Source of the DNA: Ixodes scapularis
Lineage: Eukaryota; Arthropoda; Arachnida; Ixodida; Ixodidae
Direction of reading: 5' to 3'
Length of the DNA: 64,000 nucleotides
Assembly: GCF_016920785.2 (NCBI RefSeq)
Contig: NW_024609846.1
Location: forward strand, 122,601,473-122,665,472
The position numbers and the translations under genes were made by a program. Below, in pieces: positions 21,850 through 32,359 of this stretch. Below the pieces are notes generated by a model. The model did not search any database, was not told where the DNA came from, and saw only the letters and a list, made by a program, of their open reading frames with translations. The first letter of the stretch is position 1, and each line of letters starts with the position of its first letter.

Positions 21850-23120
21850 AGGGGCCCTATGCTACACGACGGGACTAAGCGGAATGAAGGGACCGGGAGC
21901 CATCCAGCGACCTGGATGCAAAGATGGGTTCAGCTTCCACGGGATTGGTGCCACCTGGATCTTGTCCCAAAGGGCCAGCAGCAGCTGGATAGCCTCGCAT
22001 TGCGATGCGGGGATGGGGATGCCGAGCGAGCTCGGGGCATGCCGCCCACTCAGTGTGAGGGCCAGGTGCTCCCACTGACTGGCTAGGTGCATGTTGATGA
22101 GTTCCTGGAAGGTGTTGTTTACACTTAGCCGCCGGAGCTTGGCGTTCGACGCGTGCGGCGGCACCCCCAGTGCCAGCTAGTACCCCTTGCGAATAATCAC
22201 GTCCATCTTGCCCTTACCTCTCGACAGCAGGTTGAGATACGGATTTGCGCAGGCGATGTGGCTCACGACGAGTGGTTGGGTCAGCCGGATCAGGTCCGAC
22301 TCCTCGAGCCCGTGTCTGTGACTCGTTATCCTTCTCACCATGCGCATGACTTGCGTGGTTGTCTTGACGAGTCGGTCGACCGTGTACTTGGCTCCGCCGT
22401 CCCGCTGGAGGTGAAGGCCCCAGGATCCGAACCCGCTTCACCACCGGCACGGGGGTACCATCCTTTAACGTGAGGCGGATGTCCGCCTTCTTCTTCTTCG
22501 GGAATTGGCTTGCCCGCGCGGAGGAGCAACAGCTGAGACTTATCGGGGGCGCGCTGGAGGTTGCCGGCCTCGAGGTAGTTCTGCACCGTCTCAATGACTT
22601 CTTCGAGGAAGTCTTGCCTCCCGCTGTCCGATCCCGACGTAGCCCAAATCGTCAGGTCGTCCACGTAGAGTGGCATAGAGTGTATGCTTCATCCGGGGAA
22701 TCCGTTCCAGTAGAGGAGGCGGCTTGCACATCGCCAGGTAACAAGGTGGGTGACAGGACTGAGCCTTGCCGGTTGCCCTTGCTCGGTATCGGGATGGTGC
22801 TTGTGCGGATGGACTCGATTCCGATGGTGGCCATCCAGTTGCTCAGGAAGTCCCGCACATAATCATACATCTGGGTCCCGCACCCAGTTGAGGCCAAGTT
22901 CTCGAACACCAGCGTGTGACTGACGTTGTCAAAGGCGCCCTTTATATCCAGGGCCAGGACCGCCCGTGTTGTCGTACAGGAGATTCTGTCAAGGATATCC
23001 TCCTTGATCTGAAGCAGGACATCCTGCGTGGAGGTGTGACCAGAACCCGAAAATGGTGTTCATGGTGGCATTGAGTTCATGCAGGATGGTCCCCTCAAAT
23101 ATCGCTGTAAACAGCTCCTC
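21850..23120 (-). pseudogene. I/R1-like LINE reverse transcriptase fragment
   Basis: Minus-strand frames give the RT palm in order. LALDIKGAFDNVSHT (motif A) is near 22960-22920. FENLASTGCGTQMYDYVRDFLSNW is at 22905-22835. NRQGSVLSPT (motif B) is near 22765, and YVDDLTIWATSGS (motif C, YVDD) is near 22667-22630. The thumb-like region SNAKLRRLSVNNTFQELINMH runs at 22150-22090. Several frameshifts separate these blocks. The element lacks its endonuclease and 3' end. It is a different copy from the LINE at 4.5-8.4 kb and from the Tx1-like element downstream. Confidence 0.75.
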
Positions 23121-23182
23121 AGGGCATGGGCATTTAAAAAACTGAAATGGAGTGTCCAGGTCTGTGACGCTCGGCGGTATAC

Positions 23183-23364
23183 CTGATAACCTCTATTTCT
23201 TTTGGATCCTTTTCAAGGGAGTATATTTTCCACTTCGGGGCACTTTTCTTGTTTCTGGCACTTACTACTGCAGGAACTGTTTCACCCTCACTTTCTTCTT
23301 TGCTTTCACAGCACTCATTTGATGTTAATGTGGAAGGGAATTGGCCGGATTCCACTCTTCGTTT
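23183..23364 (-). CDS. Candidate internal exon, unknown host protein
   Basis: Between TTTTACGTAG at its upstream edge (possible 3' splice site) and ATCAG|GTATAC at its downstream edge (possible 5' splice site) lies a 182-base open stretch. It encodes a Lys/Glu/Ser-rich peptide including ESKEESEGETVP and PKWKIYSLEKDPKEIEVI. Composition and the intact frame look like real coding sequence, unlike the palindrome-derived frames around it, and I see no transposon motif. The pyrimidine tract before the acceptor is weak. No family is recognised. It lies about 0.8 kb downstream (minus sense) of a CpG-rich, X-box-bearing region that might be its promoter. Confidence 0.35.
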
Positions 23365-24176
23365 CTACGTAAAATGTGCTGGCGTCCAATACCTGCCACA
23401 AAAGTGTGTAAACATATGATGCCAACATTTCTTTTTTATTTATTCTTTTATTTCCAATGAGCAACTTTATATTATGCCAAAACTCTCCCTAAGTGCACAC
23501 TGCATTTCACAGCGCGCTAAACTCTGCCAGAAAAATCGGCACCTGCACGCAAAGGGGCGTCGTTTCCTCAGCAGTGTATTTTGCCTTGTGAAATTTTAAG
23601 GCGCTCCTTTCTTTTGCAGCTAGAACATCCTTAAAAATACTAAAAATGCGTTCGCCACGGACGACCGAGTCTTCCGCCGGCAAACGCTGTCGTTTGCATA
23701 CGATACGCCTTGAAATTTTCACCCCATGGTCGATCAGGCGCCGATTTTTCCAGTTACTTTCCCATACCTTGAGCCACCCAAAAACACCGCGCGCGCCCGT
23801 AAATTAAAAAAAAAAGAAAAGAATGAAACGGCATTGAGTGTTTTGTTTACTTACCGACTTTGTGCGTGGACCGCGCCACGTTGCGCTGCCTGATGCACCC
23901 GCGTTTTGGAACTAATTCAGTTGACAGTTCCCTCCGAAGATGAAGCCACTAAAGCCACGGCGGTAATCGGACTCGTAGGCTGTTCCCTTTCGAACGGGCG
24001 GAAGAAGACTACGAAGAATTCGGCAGCGAACGGGCGGAAACTCGATTACGTACAGCTTCAGTAGTCGACGCTTTGTTTTCTCGATTGCGTTCGCGGCGTT
24101 CACCGTGGACTCGCGCACTCGGCCGTAGCCGAACGGCCGAACCAGCTGGACGGCTGCCGGCGCGCGTACCGACAGC

Positions 24177-24190
24177 GTCGCCATAGCAAC
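24177..24190 (+). promoter_or_regulatory. RFX X-box consensus in CpG-rich DNA
   Basis: GTCGCCATAGCAAC fits GTNRCC-N2-RGYAAC, the RFX-factor X-box typical of ciliary gene promoters, with every specified position matched. It sits in a CpG-rich stretch (about 23990-24215). Minus-strand exon candidates lie downstream. Functional use is inferred only. Confidence 0.4.
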
Positions 24191-24483
24191 CACGCCGCGA
24201 GTGTGGTTGCCAGACAGAATTCACACGATTTTTTTTTCTCATCACTCACGTTGAGTTACTAGAAGTTAGGCGCGTATCATTATAATACATTATGCTGTAG
24301 GAAGTTATTAAGGGATATGTGCACCTACCTAAGACAAATGCAGAAAAAATATTATTGAAAAATAAAATTGGCGTAATCTTTTCATATCTTGATTAAGACT
24401 AGCGTGGTCACTGGGCTAACTGATGCGCGAAATAGGAGGGCATATATACCGCTCGGGGCACTAGTTGGCTTGTATAAGTAGGA

Positions 24484-25464
24484 CTTTCGGCAGCCGCTGA
24501 ACAACGCCGGAGTCATCCAGGACGTGGGAACCATAGGTGCGTACCAAATGTCGCACGTGTGGCTCCTCAACATGCGGTCGGACGAGGCGAAAAAGAAGCT
24601 TCTCGAAGCCGGGCAGCTCATCATTAAGGAGAAGACGTGCCTTGTCATCGACCCCGTAAGGCACGAGCTTCGCGTGAAACTGCACTGGGTGTCTTTCGAC
24701 GTTACCAGTGACGCCATACGCCGAGCTTTTGCGGAGTTTGGCGTCGTGAAGGAGGTGACCAGCGAAAAGTGGAGGGTCCCGGGCTTCGAGCACGCCGAGT
24801 CGACGACCCGTCTCGTCCGCTTGGTGCTGCGCGATGGTGTCACGCTAGACCGCATCCCGCACCAGCTACGCCTCGGCGGCGGCAATGTTCTCGTGGTAGT
24901 CCCCGGCCGCCCGCCGATCTGTCTCAGATGCTACACCACGGGGCATATCCGGAAGGACTGCCGAGTCCCCAGGTGCAGCGAATGCCGTGCCTTCGGGCAC
25001 GTGCAGGCCGATTGCACCCGGTCGTACGCTCGGGCAGTTGGAAAAGGCACCGACGGAGGAGACAACAACGAGCTCCTCATGGACGAGGAAGAAGCGGAAC
25101 GTGCCGCGGCCTCGGAGGCCACAGAGGTCAAGGCCGAAGTTCCGAGAAAAGCCGTTGCTGTTGCTGTGGAGAGTCGCGAGCCCGAGGAGCTCCCGAAACG
25201 GGCGTCCTCCGTTTCGGCTGCCCAACAGGAGCCGGTGACCAAGGCCATCGTCAAGGTCGGGGACCCCGTTCCCGCACGAGGAGAGGACGGCCCTCCCTCG
25301 GAGAAGGACCAGATGGACTTTGACGTGGCGGCGGCAAAGCGTCGACATGACGAGGTCAGCGGCGCATCGCAGGAGCAGCAGCTCAGCCAGCTGGACAAGC
25401 AGTGGAAGACCGTCGGTGGGAGGGGGAAACGTGTCGCTAGCAAAGCCCGTTCGTCGTCGCTTAA
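24484..25464 (+). pseudogene. LINE ORF1 protein, zinc-knuckle, 5'-truncated
   Basis: The frame is open from a stop at 24479 with no initiating ATG before 24548, in line with 5' truncation at 24484. An N-terminal RNA-binding-like region (VRHELRVKLHWVSFDVTSDAIRRAF) precedes two CCHC knuckles: C-x2-C-x4-H-x4-C at CLRCYTTGHIRKDC and CSECRAFGHVQADC. An acidic, low-complexity tail follows. Such ORF1 proteins bind LINE RNA and help form the retrotransposition particle. From 25461 onward the open frame (to 25651) runs into the foldback element, so about 63 C-terminal codons are not LINE sequence. The GTG at 24524 is not a credible start. Confidence 0.8.
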
Positions 25465-26038
25465 AGGAGGACCAGCAGAAATATTCTTCCGCCTGGCGGA
25501 AAGTCCTCCTCGCCCTCTTTCTTCCTTTTATTGTAGCACGACGAGGCGAGGGGAAAGGTCCCCTTTTGCGCCGGCTTCTTCTGAGAGGATAAGCCGAGAA
25601 AATCCCCATTCTGAGCGACGGGCGATGGGTGCGGCAGCAGCGACCTCGTGACTTACAGGTAGCTCCATCTCCTATCGCGTAATCTGCCCCATTTTTTGGC
25701 GCTCACCAAGCCTAGCCCCTCGGGTGTAGGTTTTACGGGGCTGCAAGGCTCTGCCCGCGCAATCACCGAATTTCAGCTGTCGAAGGTCTTTGGTTTAGCC
25801 CGTGGCAAAGTAGACGCATACTTGAGAGCTGCGATTCATAACCGCACCCATTGAAGGAACGTTTCATAGATATTTTCGGTTGATCAAGGAGCTCAAATCA
25901 CATGCGCGAGATGTGGTGACTTGAATATGTAAGTATGACTTACATCTTCACAAAATATTCCATCGTCAAAAAAAAAAAAACGATTGATCACGCTGAAATT
26001 TGCCTCAAACTAGGATCGATGGAAAAGAAAACGATGTA

Positions 26039-26329
26039 AAAAAATGGCTTGCTCTTTATGTTTATACAGCCTTGATGGAGATGCGCCTCAACGGGTAATC
26101 GGTCTCTTAGCTGTAGATGAGAAATTTGGCCAGTGCGGTACAACCGCTAACCTAGGGTTTTTAACGTGCATCACGCAGTAGTGATCACACGAACGCGTGC
26201 CGGTACGAAACTCATCCAGATCGAAACGGGCGGGGGCGGCGGGGATCGAACCCAGGAGGTTCCCAGCGCAAGCTTTCGCTCCACGCTCCGAGCTGAGACG
26301 CGTTAGCCCACTCGGCCACTTCCTCCCTT
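26039..26329 (-). repeat. tRNA-Ser-like SINE in the left foldback arm
   Basis: On the minus strand the head reads GTGGCCGAGTGGGCTAACGC (A box, with the long variable-arm layout of class II tRNAs) and later GGTTCGATCCC (B box). The 12-bp duplication GAAAACGATGTA flanks it (26027-26038, 26330-26341). The opposite foldback arm holds the empty site near 28900. It resembles the tRNA-Ser-related SINEs known from ixodid ticks. The body shares its tail with 953-1060. Confidence 0.8.
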
Positions 26330-26361
26330 GAAAACGATGTACCAGGCGCGGGCACCTTTTA

Positions 26362-26624
26362 TACTTCGTTTCAGCTTCGGTCCGAGCGCGGCCGATGTTA
26401 CGAGCAAAAGGGCCAATCAAACAGCGTAAAGAGCGCAACGTCATGGCGTGCTCTCTGCGCTTGATAGGACTAGCCGGCGGAGGAGCACGCACAGAGAGAC
26501 GGCGAATACCGGCTGGTCCTATCAACTGCAGAGAGCACGCCATGACGTTGTGCCTCTTTTGCTGTTTGATTGACCCTTTGAATCATAACATCGGCCGCGC
26601 TCGGACCGAAGCTGAAACGAAGTA
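26362..26624. mobile_element. TA-flanked palindromic MITE in the left foldback arm
   Basis: TACTTCGTTTCAGCTTCGG and its reverse complement bound the segment, with arms of about 115 bp. TA lies at 26360-26361 and 26625-26626. The opposite foldback arm lacks it. Tc1/mariner-type mobilisation is likely. Confidence 0.75.
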
Positions 26625-28968
26625 TAGAAGGTCTATGTTTTCTAGCAGCGAGCACAAATTATTGGAGAACTTTAGCAGACTATGTTTTCAGGCCACGCTA
26701 TATTTAGCGGGAGCTCGCGCTGCCACTTCGATGCATTCTCTGAAGCGCGCGCCTGAAGTGGCAGCGGGCCTTTGAAAACGATTTACTAAAATGCCCTGTT
26801 GTGTGCCTAACTCGCAGAACATGATGGCCAGCAAAATTGTATGAAATTCATATTTACACATTCCCAACAACCACCTGACGTGAGAGGGCATCAAGGGTGC
26901 ATGTCAATTTTAGAAAGTTTTAGTGGGTCGCTTTTAGCCGCTTCGATAACCGTACGGTCCGTACCCCACAACGAAATGTAAGCTAGACTCGCTGTTTACA
27001 TTCTTCATCGAGTGCGGCTATGGAGCGGAAAAGACAACATTAAAACCCTTTTTGGCGAGTCTAGCGTGTCGTGTTATGGTTCAACGTTGCTTGTATTGGT
27101 ACGATAGCACGGGCCGCCACTTCGAAGTATTTGTGGTGTCTCAAAGAAACTAAAGCAAAAGCAGACAATTTTTTTTAACGTGACACAGAATTGTATTTAA
27201 TATTGTAAAAAACTTTTAGGTACCCTACGCCACGCAGTTAGCACAAACAAACTACCGCCGGTGTTTCCCACTTTTTTTTCTTCTTAGAAGTGAATGATGT
27301 TTAGGAAACTGTTAATGCGAGTATCCAACCTAAGCGGTAGATTTTAGTGCGAGTCGATACATTGCTGGGGAAAATAGCAAAAAGCGCCGATGTCGTGTTT
27401 GCGCTAACAGTGTCGCGTAATGTACGCATACCGCTGCACAATCAACGCTAACGGAGTGAATCAGTAAATTTGGTGGCCCCCCAAAAAAGTGGTGTTATAT
27501 TGCTTTGTTTTTATGGTTGAAAGGTTGTTATTTTTATACAAGCAATTCGGTAAAGAGTGCTTCCATTGGGCACCAACTTACGAGGCATCAATTTGTTCTT
27601 ATACACTAAATTCTGCATGGGCCTTGCTTAAAAATGTCAATATTGCGTTCGTTGTAGATGTTTCACGTACAGTAAGAAGACCAGTTCATTGCTCAAACAT
27701 TTAAACTAGGCCTTTCTTACGCCAAATAGACATTTTGCGAGTACACTCTATTACGGGTGGTTCATAAAATAATCTACGTTGTTTGTTTGGAGGAAAAGAA
27801 GCAGTGGTGAGGGGAGGCGGACTTGAATACAAAAGATGACTCTAGGGAACCTCGAACTCTGTAAATATTGCGCACACCCTATAATTCTGAGTTAATTACA
27901 TCACGTTTGCTTTGTCTGTTTCAGAATTTGTTAACAGTCCCGCTAAAGGCCGAGATGAGCGACAAGTCAGATTCCCCTGTTTACTTGAGCAAGAAGCGTA
28001 TGCGAGATGGGGGAGGGGACTGAAAAAGCATACGAGTGTAACCGTAGCAATCTCCGACCAAGCCTGAACAACACTTTTTCTGAAACCGCGGAGCTGATGC
28101 TTTCGACGACTTGATAAAGCAAGCCAAAGCCGTTAATAAGTGTGACTCGTTGTCAGCTGTGATAATCAAGGCGCTGCGACGATTCCTTGAAACCTATCAT
28201 CTATTAAAACAAATTGTGCAATAAATCCATTGCCATATTATGCTTGCGATGATCTTGTAGCGGTATGCGTGCATTACGTGGCACTGTTAGCCCGAACGCG
28301 ACATCGGCGTTTTTTACTATTTCTGCCAGCAACAGGTATTTTCTAGCACTGAGCTCTGCCATTTAGGCTGGATAGTTCCATATCAGTTTTCTAAACATCA
28401 TTCACTTTTAAGAAAACAAAATTAGAAAGACCGGCGATAGTTTGTCCGTGCTAACTGTGTGGCAGTATACCTAATATGTCTTTGCAATGACAAATTACAA
28501 ACGCGTTTCATGTCAAAAAAAGATCGGCTACATTTTTTTTTTTTTGAATGCTTCAAAACTACTTCAAAGGGGCAGCATGTGCTATAGCACCTATTTGAGC
28601 AACGTTGAATTATAACACGACACGCTTCGATAGCCGCACTCAATAAAGAATGCTCTCAGAAAGGTTATAGATTATATATTGCTGTAGGGTACGGTTATCC
28701 AAGAGCTAAAGACAATCCACTAAAACTTCTTAGTATCGACACACACCGTTGCTGCCTTCTCACCTCATGTGGTTGTTGGGATGCGTAATAAATGTCATCT
28801 ACATTCGTTGGCCATCATGTAGTGTGAGATACGTACACAATAATTTGTGCTCGCTGCTAGAAAACAGAGACCTTCTACAAGATGCCCGCGCCCCGGTATA
28901 TCGTTTTCTTTTCCTTCGATCCCAATCTGAGGCAGGTTTGAGCGTGATAAGCCGTTTTTTTTTTTTTT

Positions 28969-29557
28969 GAGTAAAGCTATACGCACTCCGGAGTGCGCTT
29001 CGCGCGGAAATGGCTATACGCACCCCTCCGAGAGATCATGCCGCTCGGGCCACCCTTTTCGAACGGCGCGTGAATCACTGGGGCGCTCGTTAACACAGCC
29101 CCCCGCCTGCGTTCACGCCGCTTCGCGGCGACAGTATCGGCTGCTAATTACAAAGCGTAACCAGTACACGCCGCTTCGCGGCGTCCAGCCGGCAATCCAA
29201 GCCCCGCTGTCCCCGATCGCACCTCCGGAAAGGGAGTCCGCTACCATTTAGTTCTGCGAAGTTTCTCGACAACATTCGATTTTTTTTTTTTTTTACTGTT
29301 CATCGCAAAAAAGGAAATATCGTAAATATCGCCAAATGCCTCGACAAAACAAATTGTTTGAGCAAAAAAAAAAAAAAAAAAGTTGGCCCACCGCGAATCG
29401 AATCCCCGACCACTTGCGTATGAAACGGACATCCTAACCCCTATGCCATGGCACCGCTTAGGAATCTCGTTGTGTCCACTTTTTTTATACGAGAAAAGCG
29501 GAGTGCGTATAGCCATTTCCGTCCGAAGCGCACTCCGGGGTGCGTATAGCTTTACTC
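28969..29557. mobile_element. MITE with 57-bp TIRs in the right foldback arm
   Basis: The ends GAGTAAAGCTATACGCAC and GTGCGTATAGCTTTACTC are followed by GGAGTGCGCTTCG and a second GCTATACGCAC inside each TIR. It inserted in a T-run, so the duplication length is ambiguous. The left foldback arm has the corresponding uninterrupted A-run near 25970. A tRNA-like unit lies inside it. Confidence 0.75.
29381..29470 (-). repeat. tRNA-like SINE head
   Basis: The minus strand shows a TGGCATAGGGGTTAGG A box and a GGGGATTCGATTC B box at tRNA-like spacing, ending in a long A-run on the plus strand (29364-29381). It is a different tRNA ancestor from the 26-kb SINE. The anticodon stem pairs poorly, so I do not call a functional tRNA gene. 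Confidence 0.55.
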
Positions 29558-29904
29558 TTTTTTTTTAATGTGGAATGTTTTGTGAAGATGTAAGTCATCC
29601 TTACACATTCAAGTCACCACACCTCGCGCATGTGTTTTGAGCTCCTTGATCAACCGAAAATATCTATGAAACGTTCTTCAATGGGTGCGGGGATGCATCG
29701 CAGCTCCCAAGTATGCGTTTATTTTGCCACGGGCTAAACTAAAGACCTTCGACAGCTCAAATTCGGTGACTGCGAGGGCGCAGCCTTGCAGCTCCGTGAA
29801 ACCTACACCCGAGGTGCTAGGCATGGCGAGAGCCAAAAAATAAAGCAGATTACATGATAGGAACTGAAGATACCCGTTAGTCACGAGGTCGCTGCTGCCG
29901 CACC

Positions 29905-30600
29905 TAGAGTAACTGTATAGGCTCTGCTTGCAGAGCCAGAGTATCGCGTTCCTTTTCCTTTCGCCGCCATCTCCGCATTGGCGGAGGAGTGGTCACGTGG
30001 GCAGAACTGGATCCGACCTTCGTGCGGGAAAGCGGCCCTCAAGAGCGCCGCGTTTCGGGGGCAACATATTTTCCGCTTTGCGTTCGCAAAATATAGATCC
30101 TAGTCCAAAATCGAACGAACCGAAAGCTTCCTAAGTCATTGAACATTATGTGTATCAACTGGGTACAGTACAATCCCGTTCTTTATAACGTGACAGATGT
30201 TTTGGGACATCCGTTTTCAAGGTATGTGAAGCAGACGACACGGTCGACGATCACGTTGCTCGCGTCTGCGGCTCTCGCGGAGTGATGCGCGATACCGATA
30301 CGCGACCGGCACATCCGGCTTTCTTGGCTAGTCGGCGAGCTCCCGTTTGAAAGCAGGGGGTGCGCTTTTTGCAATGGAGAGGGAAACAGAAAGCGAAGGG
30401 ACAATGATCACGGCGCATACGCGGCTCGTCGCCGCACTATTTGCCTTCCGCAGCGCGCCGCAGCACGCCACAGCACGCCTCCTCGCGTGTGCGCCCTCGT
30501 GCCCCTGCAAAAACCGACCGTGGCTTCCCGCAGTGCTTGGCTCCAGAATGGCACCATTGCGGTACTCTGCTCCGCAAGCGGAGCATATACAGTTACTCTA
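29905..30600. mobile_element. hAT MITE in the right foldback arm
   Basis: The termini are TAGAGTAACTG and CAGTTACTCTA. The exact 8-bp duplication is GCCGCACC (29897-29904, 30601-30608). The left foldback arm preserves the unoccupied GGTGCGGC at about 25627-25634. Each end also carries an inner palindrome (GCTCYGCTTGCRGAGC). Non-autonomous, no transposase. Confidence 0.85.
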
Positions 30601-30773
30601 GCCGCACCCATCGTCCGTCGCTCAGAAAGGGGATTTCCTCGGCTTATCCTCTCAGAAGAAGCCGGCGCAAAAAAGGATTTTTCCCTTCGCCTCGCCGTGC
30701 TACAATACAAGAAGAAAGAGGGCGAGGAGGACTTTCCGCCAGGCGGAAGAATATTTCTGCTGGTCCTCCTTTA

Positions 30774-30949
30774 AGCGCGAAACAGATGTACGACGAAAGC
30801 TTCCGATCCGACGTGCGGACTGGCGGAATGACCTTGGGGGGAGAGGGTTTTCGTAGCATCAAAGAGCGTTGAACACCCTCGCCTCCGACCGTCGTATTGC
30901 GCGGTCGGACGTCGGATCGGACGGTTTCGTCGTACATGTGTTTCGCGCT
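30774..30949. mobile_element. 176-bp MITE with TTA duplication, between LINE ORFs
   Basis: The termini AGCGCGAAACA and TGTTTCGCGCT continue into about 38-bp inverted arms that include TGTACGACGAAA and TCCGATCCGAC. TTA flanks both sides (30771-30773, 30950-30952). A three-base TTA/TWA duplication suits PIF/Harbinger or CMC-type elements. The left copy of TTA is also part of the TTAA used by the larger foldback, so the foldback probably landed on the MITE edge. Confidence 0.6.
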
Positions 30950-31055
30950 TTACACGCGGTGACGGGCAGGCTACGTAACCGACAGCTGAATTGGAACGCT
31001 CGGCACGACGCTGGCTGATATGGGTAAGCGTCGTATGTCCACCCTCTACTAGTCG

Positions 31056-32359
31056 ATGGTGACGTTAGAAAGGCCATTGCGATTTGCGACCTTAAACGTA
31101 CGTGGGCTCTCAGCGAGGCGGAGACAGAACCAACTTTACCGCCTCGTGACGGAGCATGACCTGGACATTGTCGCCGTGCAGGAGACTAAAATAGAGAGCG
31201 TGGAGCAGACTGACATTATGGTAAGGCTCTTTACGGCGCGATACGACGTCTGTGTCAGCCATGCGGTGGGTACGTCGGCAGGGTGTTTTTTGCTTATACG
31301 TCATTGCTTAGGAGCTACAGTTCAGTCCGTGACTTCGTGCGCGTCGGGCCGTTTTGTAGTGTGTGATTTAAGTTTTTCTTCCTTCGAATGGCGTGTTATC
31401 TGTGTGTATGCCCCAACTAGAGTTGAAGAAAGGCGCATCTTTTTTGACGGCATTCGCCATTACTGCAACTGCGATCGGCTTCTTATTTTTCTGGGGGAGT
31501 TTAATTGTGTTTGTTCTTCGGGCGACAAGACCAGTTCCACTGCCTATAGTGATTCGAGCACCGCGAGTCTGAGTGCCATAGTTAATGAGTGTGGCCTCGA
31601 CGACGTCGGTGAATGCCTCAGAAGCGGGCGGGAGGTGAAGTTTACCCATTTTCAAGGGTCGAGTCATGCCCGCTTGGATAGACTGTATGTTTCGTTGGAG
31701 CTGCTTCCTTTGTGTTGCGAGTACAGTGTACGCGCGGTGTCTTTCAGCGATCATTGTCTGGTTTCTGCTTGCATTAATGGTCACAAGAAAAAGAAGAATT
31801 CGTTTAGCTGGGAGTTATGGAAATTCAACTCCAAGCTTTTGGAGGACGAAGTTTTTAGAGCCCAAGTGCAGGCTTCTTTGGATAAAGTAGAGAATGGGCA
31901 AAAATCGGAATATGGGACGAAATGGGAACTTTTTAAGCAGGAAATAAAGATAAAAGCACTAGAAAGAGCGAGCGCAATTCAAAATGAAGAGAAAAGAAAC
32001 GAAACGTTGCTGCGATGCAGCTTGCAAACGCTGATTAGGGAAGATGGCAAAATGCCGGGTACATTCAGAGATGACATCTGTACTTTGAAGGCAAAGCTTG
32101 AACTTATAGACAGAGAGCGTTATCGCGGAGCTTTGGTTCGAGCGCGGGCTGGTAGGCTGATGGCTGGGGAGATGCCCACTAAGCGTGCCCTAGGCCTTGA
32201 AAAAAGGAACGCGCGCCGAAACGAGATAGTTGAAATAGAATATGGTGGGGTAGTTAGCAGGGAAGGGTCAGAGATAGAGCGTGCCTTTTATGACTATTAC
32301 AGTACGCTGTTTGCTCATACCTCTGTTCAGACAGAGTGTTTTAAAAATGAATTTTTGTC
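31056..32359 (+). pseudogene. LINE ORF2, endonuclease part
   Basis: The open frame starts at ATG 31056. It shows the APE-type endonuclease fold: TLNVRG (residues 12-17), VQETKIE (41-47), FLGEFN (145-150, normally GDFN, so a catalytic-site Asp is Glu here), ARLDRLYVS and FSDHCLVS. A linker rich in charged residues leads to the RT. The enzyme nicks target DNA to prime reverse transcription. The frame is lost around 32355-32375, where GTCAT is repeated in tandem. An extra 5-bp unit shifts the frame by exactly the amount needed to reach the RT frame downstream. Apart from that slip and the D-to-E change, the region is intact. Confidence 0.85.

Larger units (their letters stand above)
25465..30770. 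mobile_element. 5.3-kb foldback element, TTAA target, about 1.25-kb arms
   Basis: TTAA lies at 25461-25464 and 30771-30774. The termini are AGGAGGACCAGCAG and CTGCTGGTCCTCCT. The left arm (25465-27448) and right arm (28242-30770) match in inverted orientation over their whole length once later insertions are removed. Arm divergence is visible throughout, so the element is not recent. The 793-bp loop (27449-28241) shows no coding. The TTAA flank suggests piggyBac-type mobilisation, but these arms are far longer than usual and no transposase is present. Confidence 0.75.

Noticed and set aside
23912..24193. Minus-strand frame starting MVAMATLSVRAP in the X-box region
   Set aside because: It may be a first exon, but no convincing splice donor or motif was seen, so it was not called.
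29384..29470. Possible functional tRNA gene
   Set aside because: A and B boxes are present but the anticodon stem does not pair well, and the unit ends in an A-run like a SINE.
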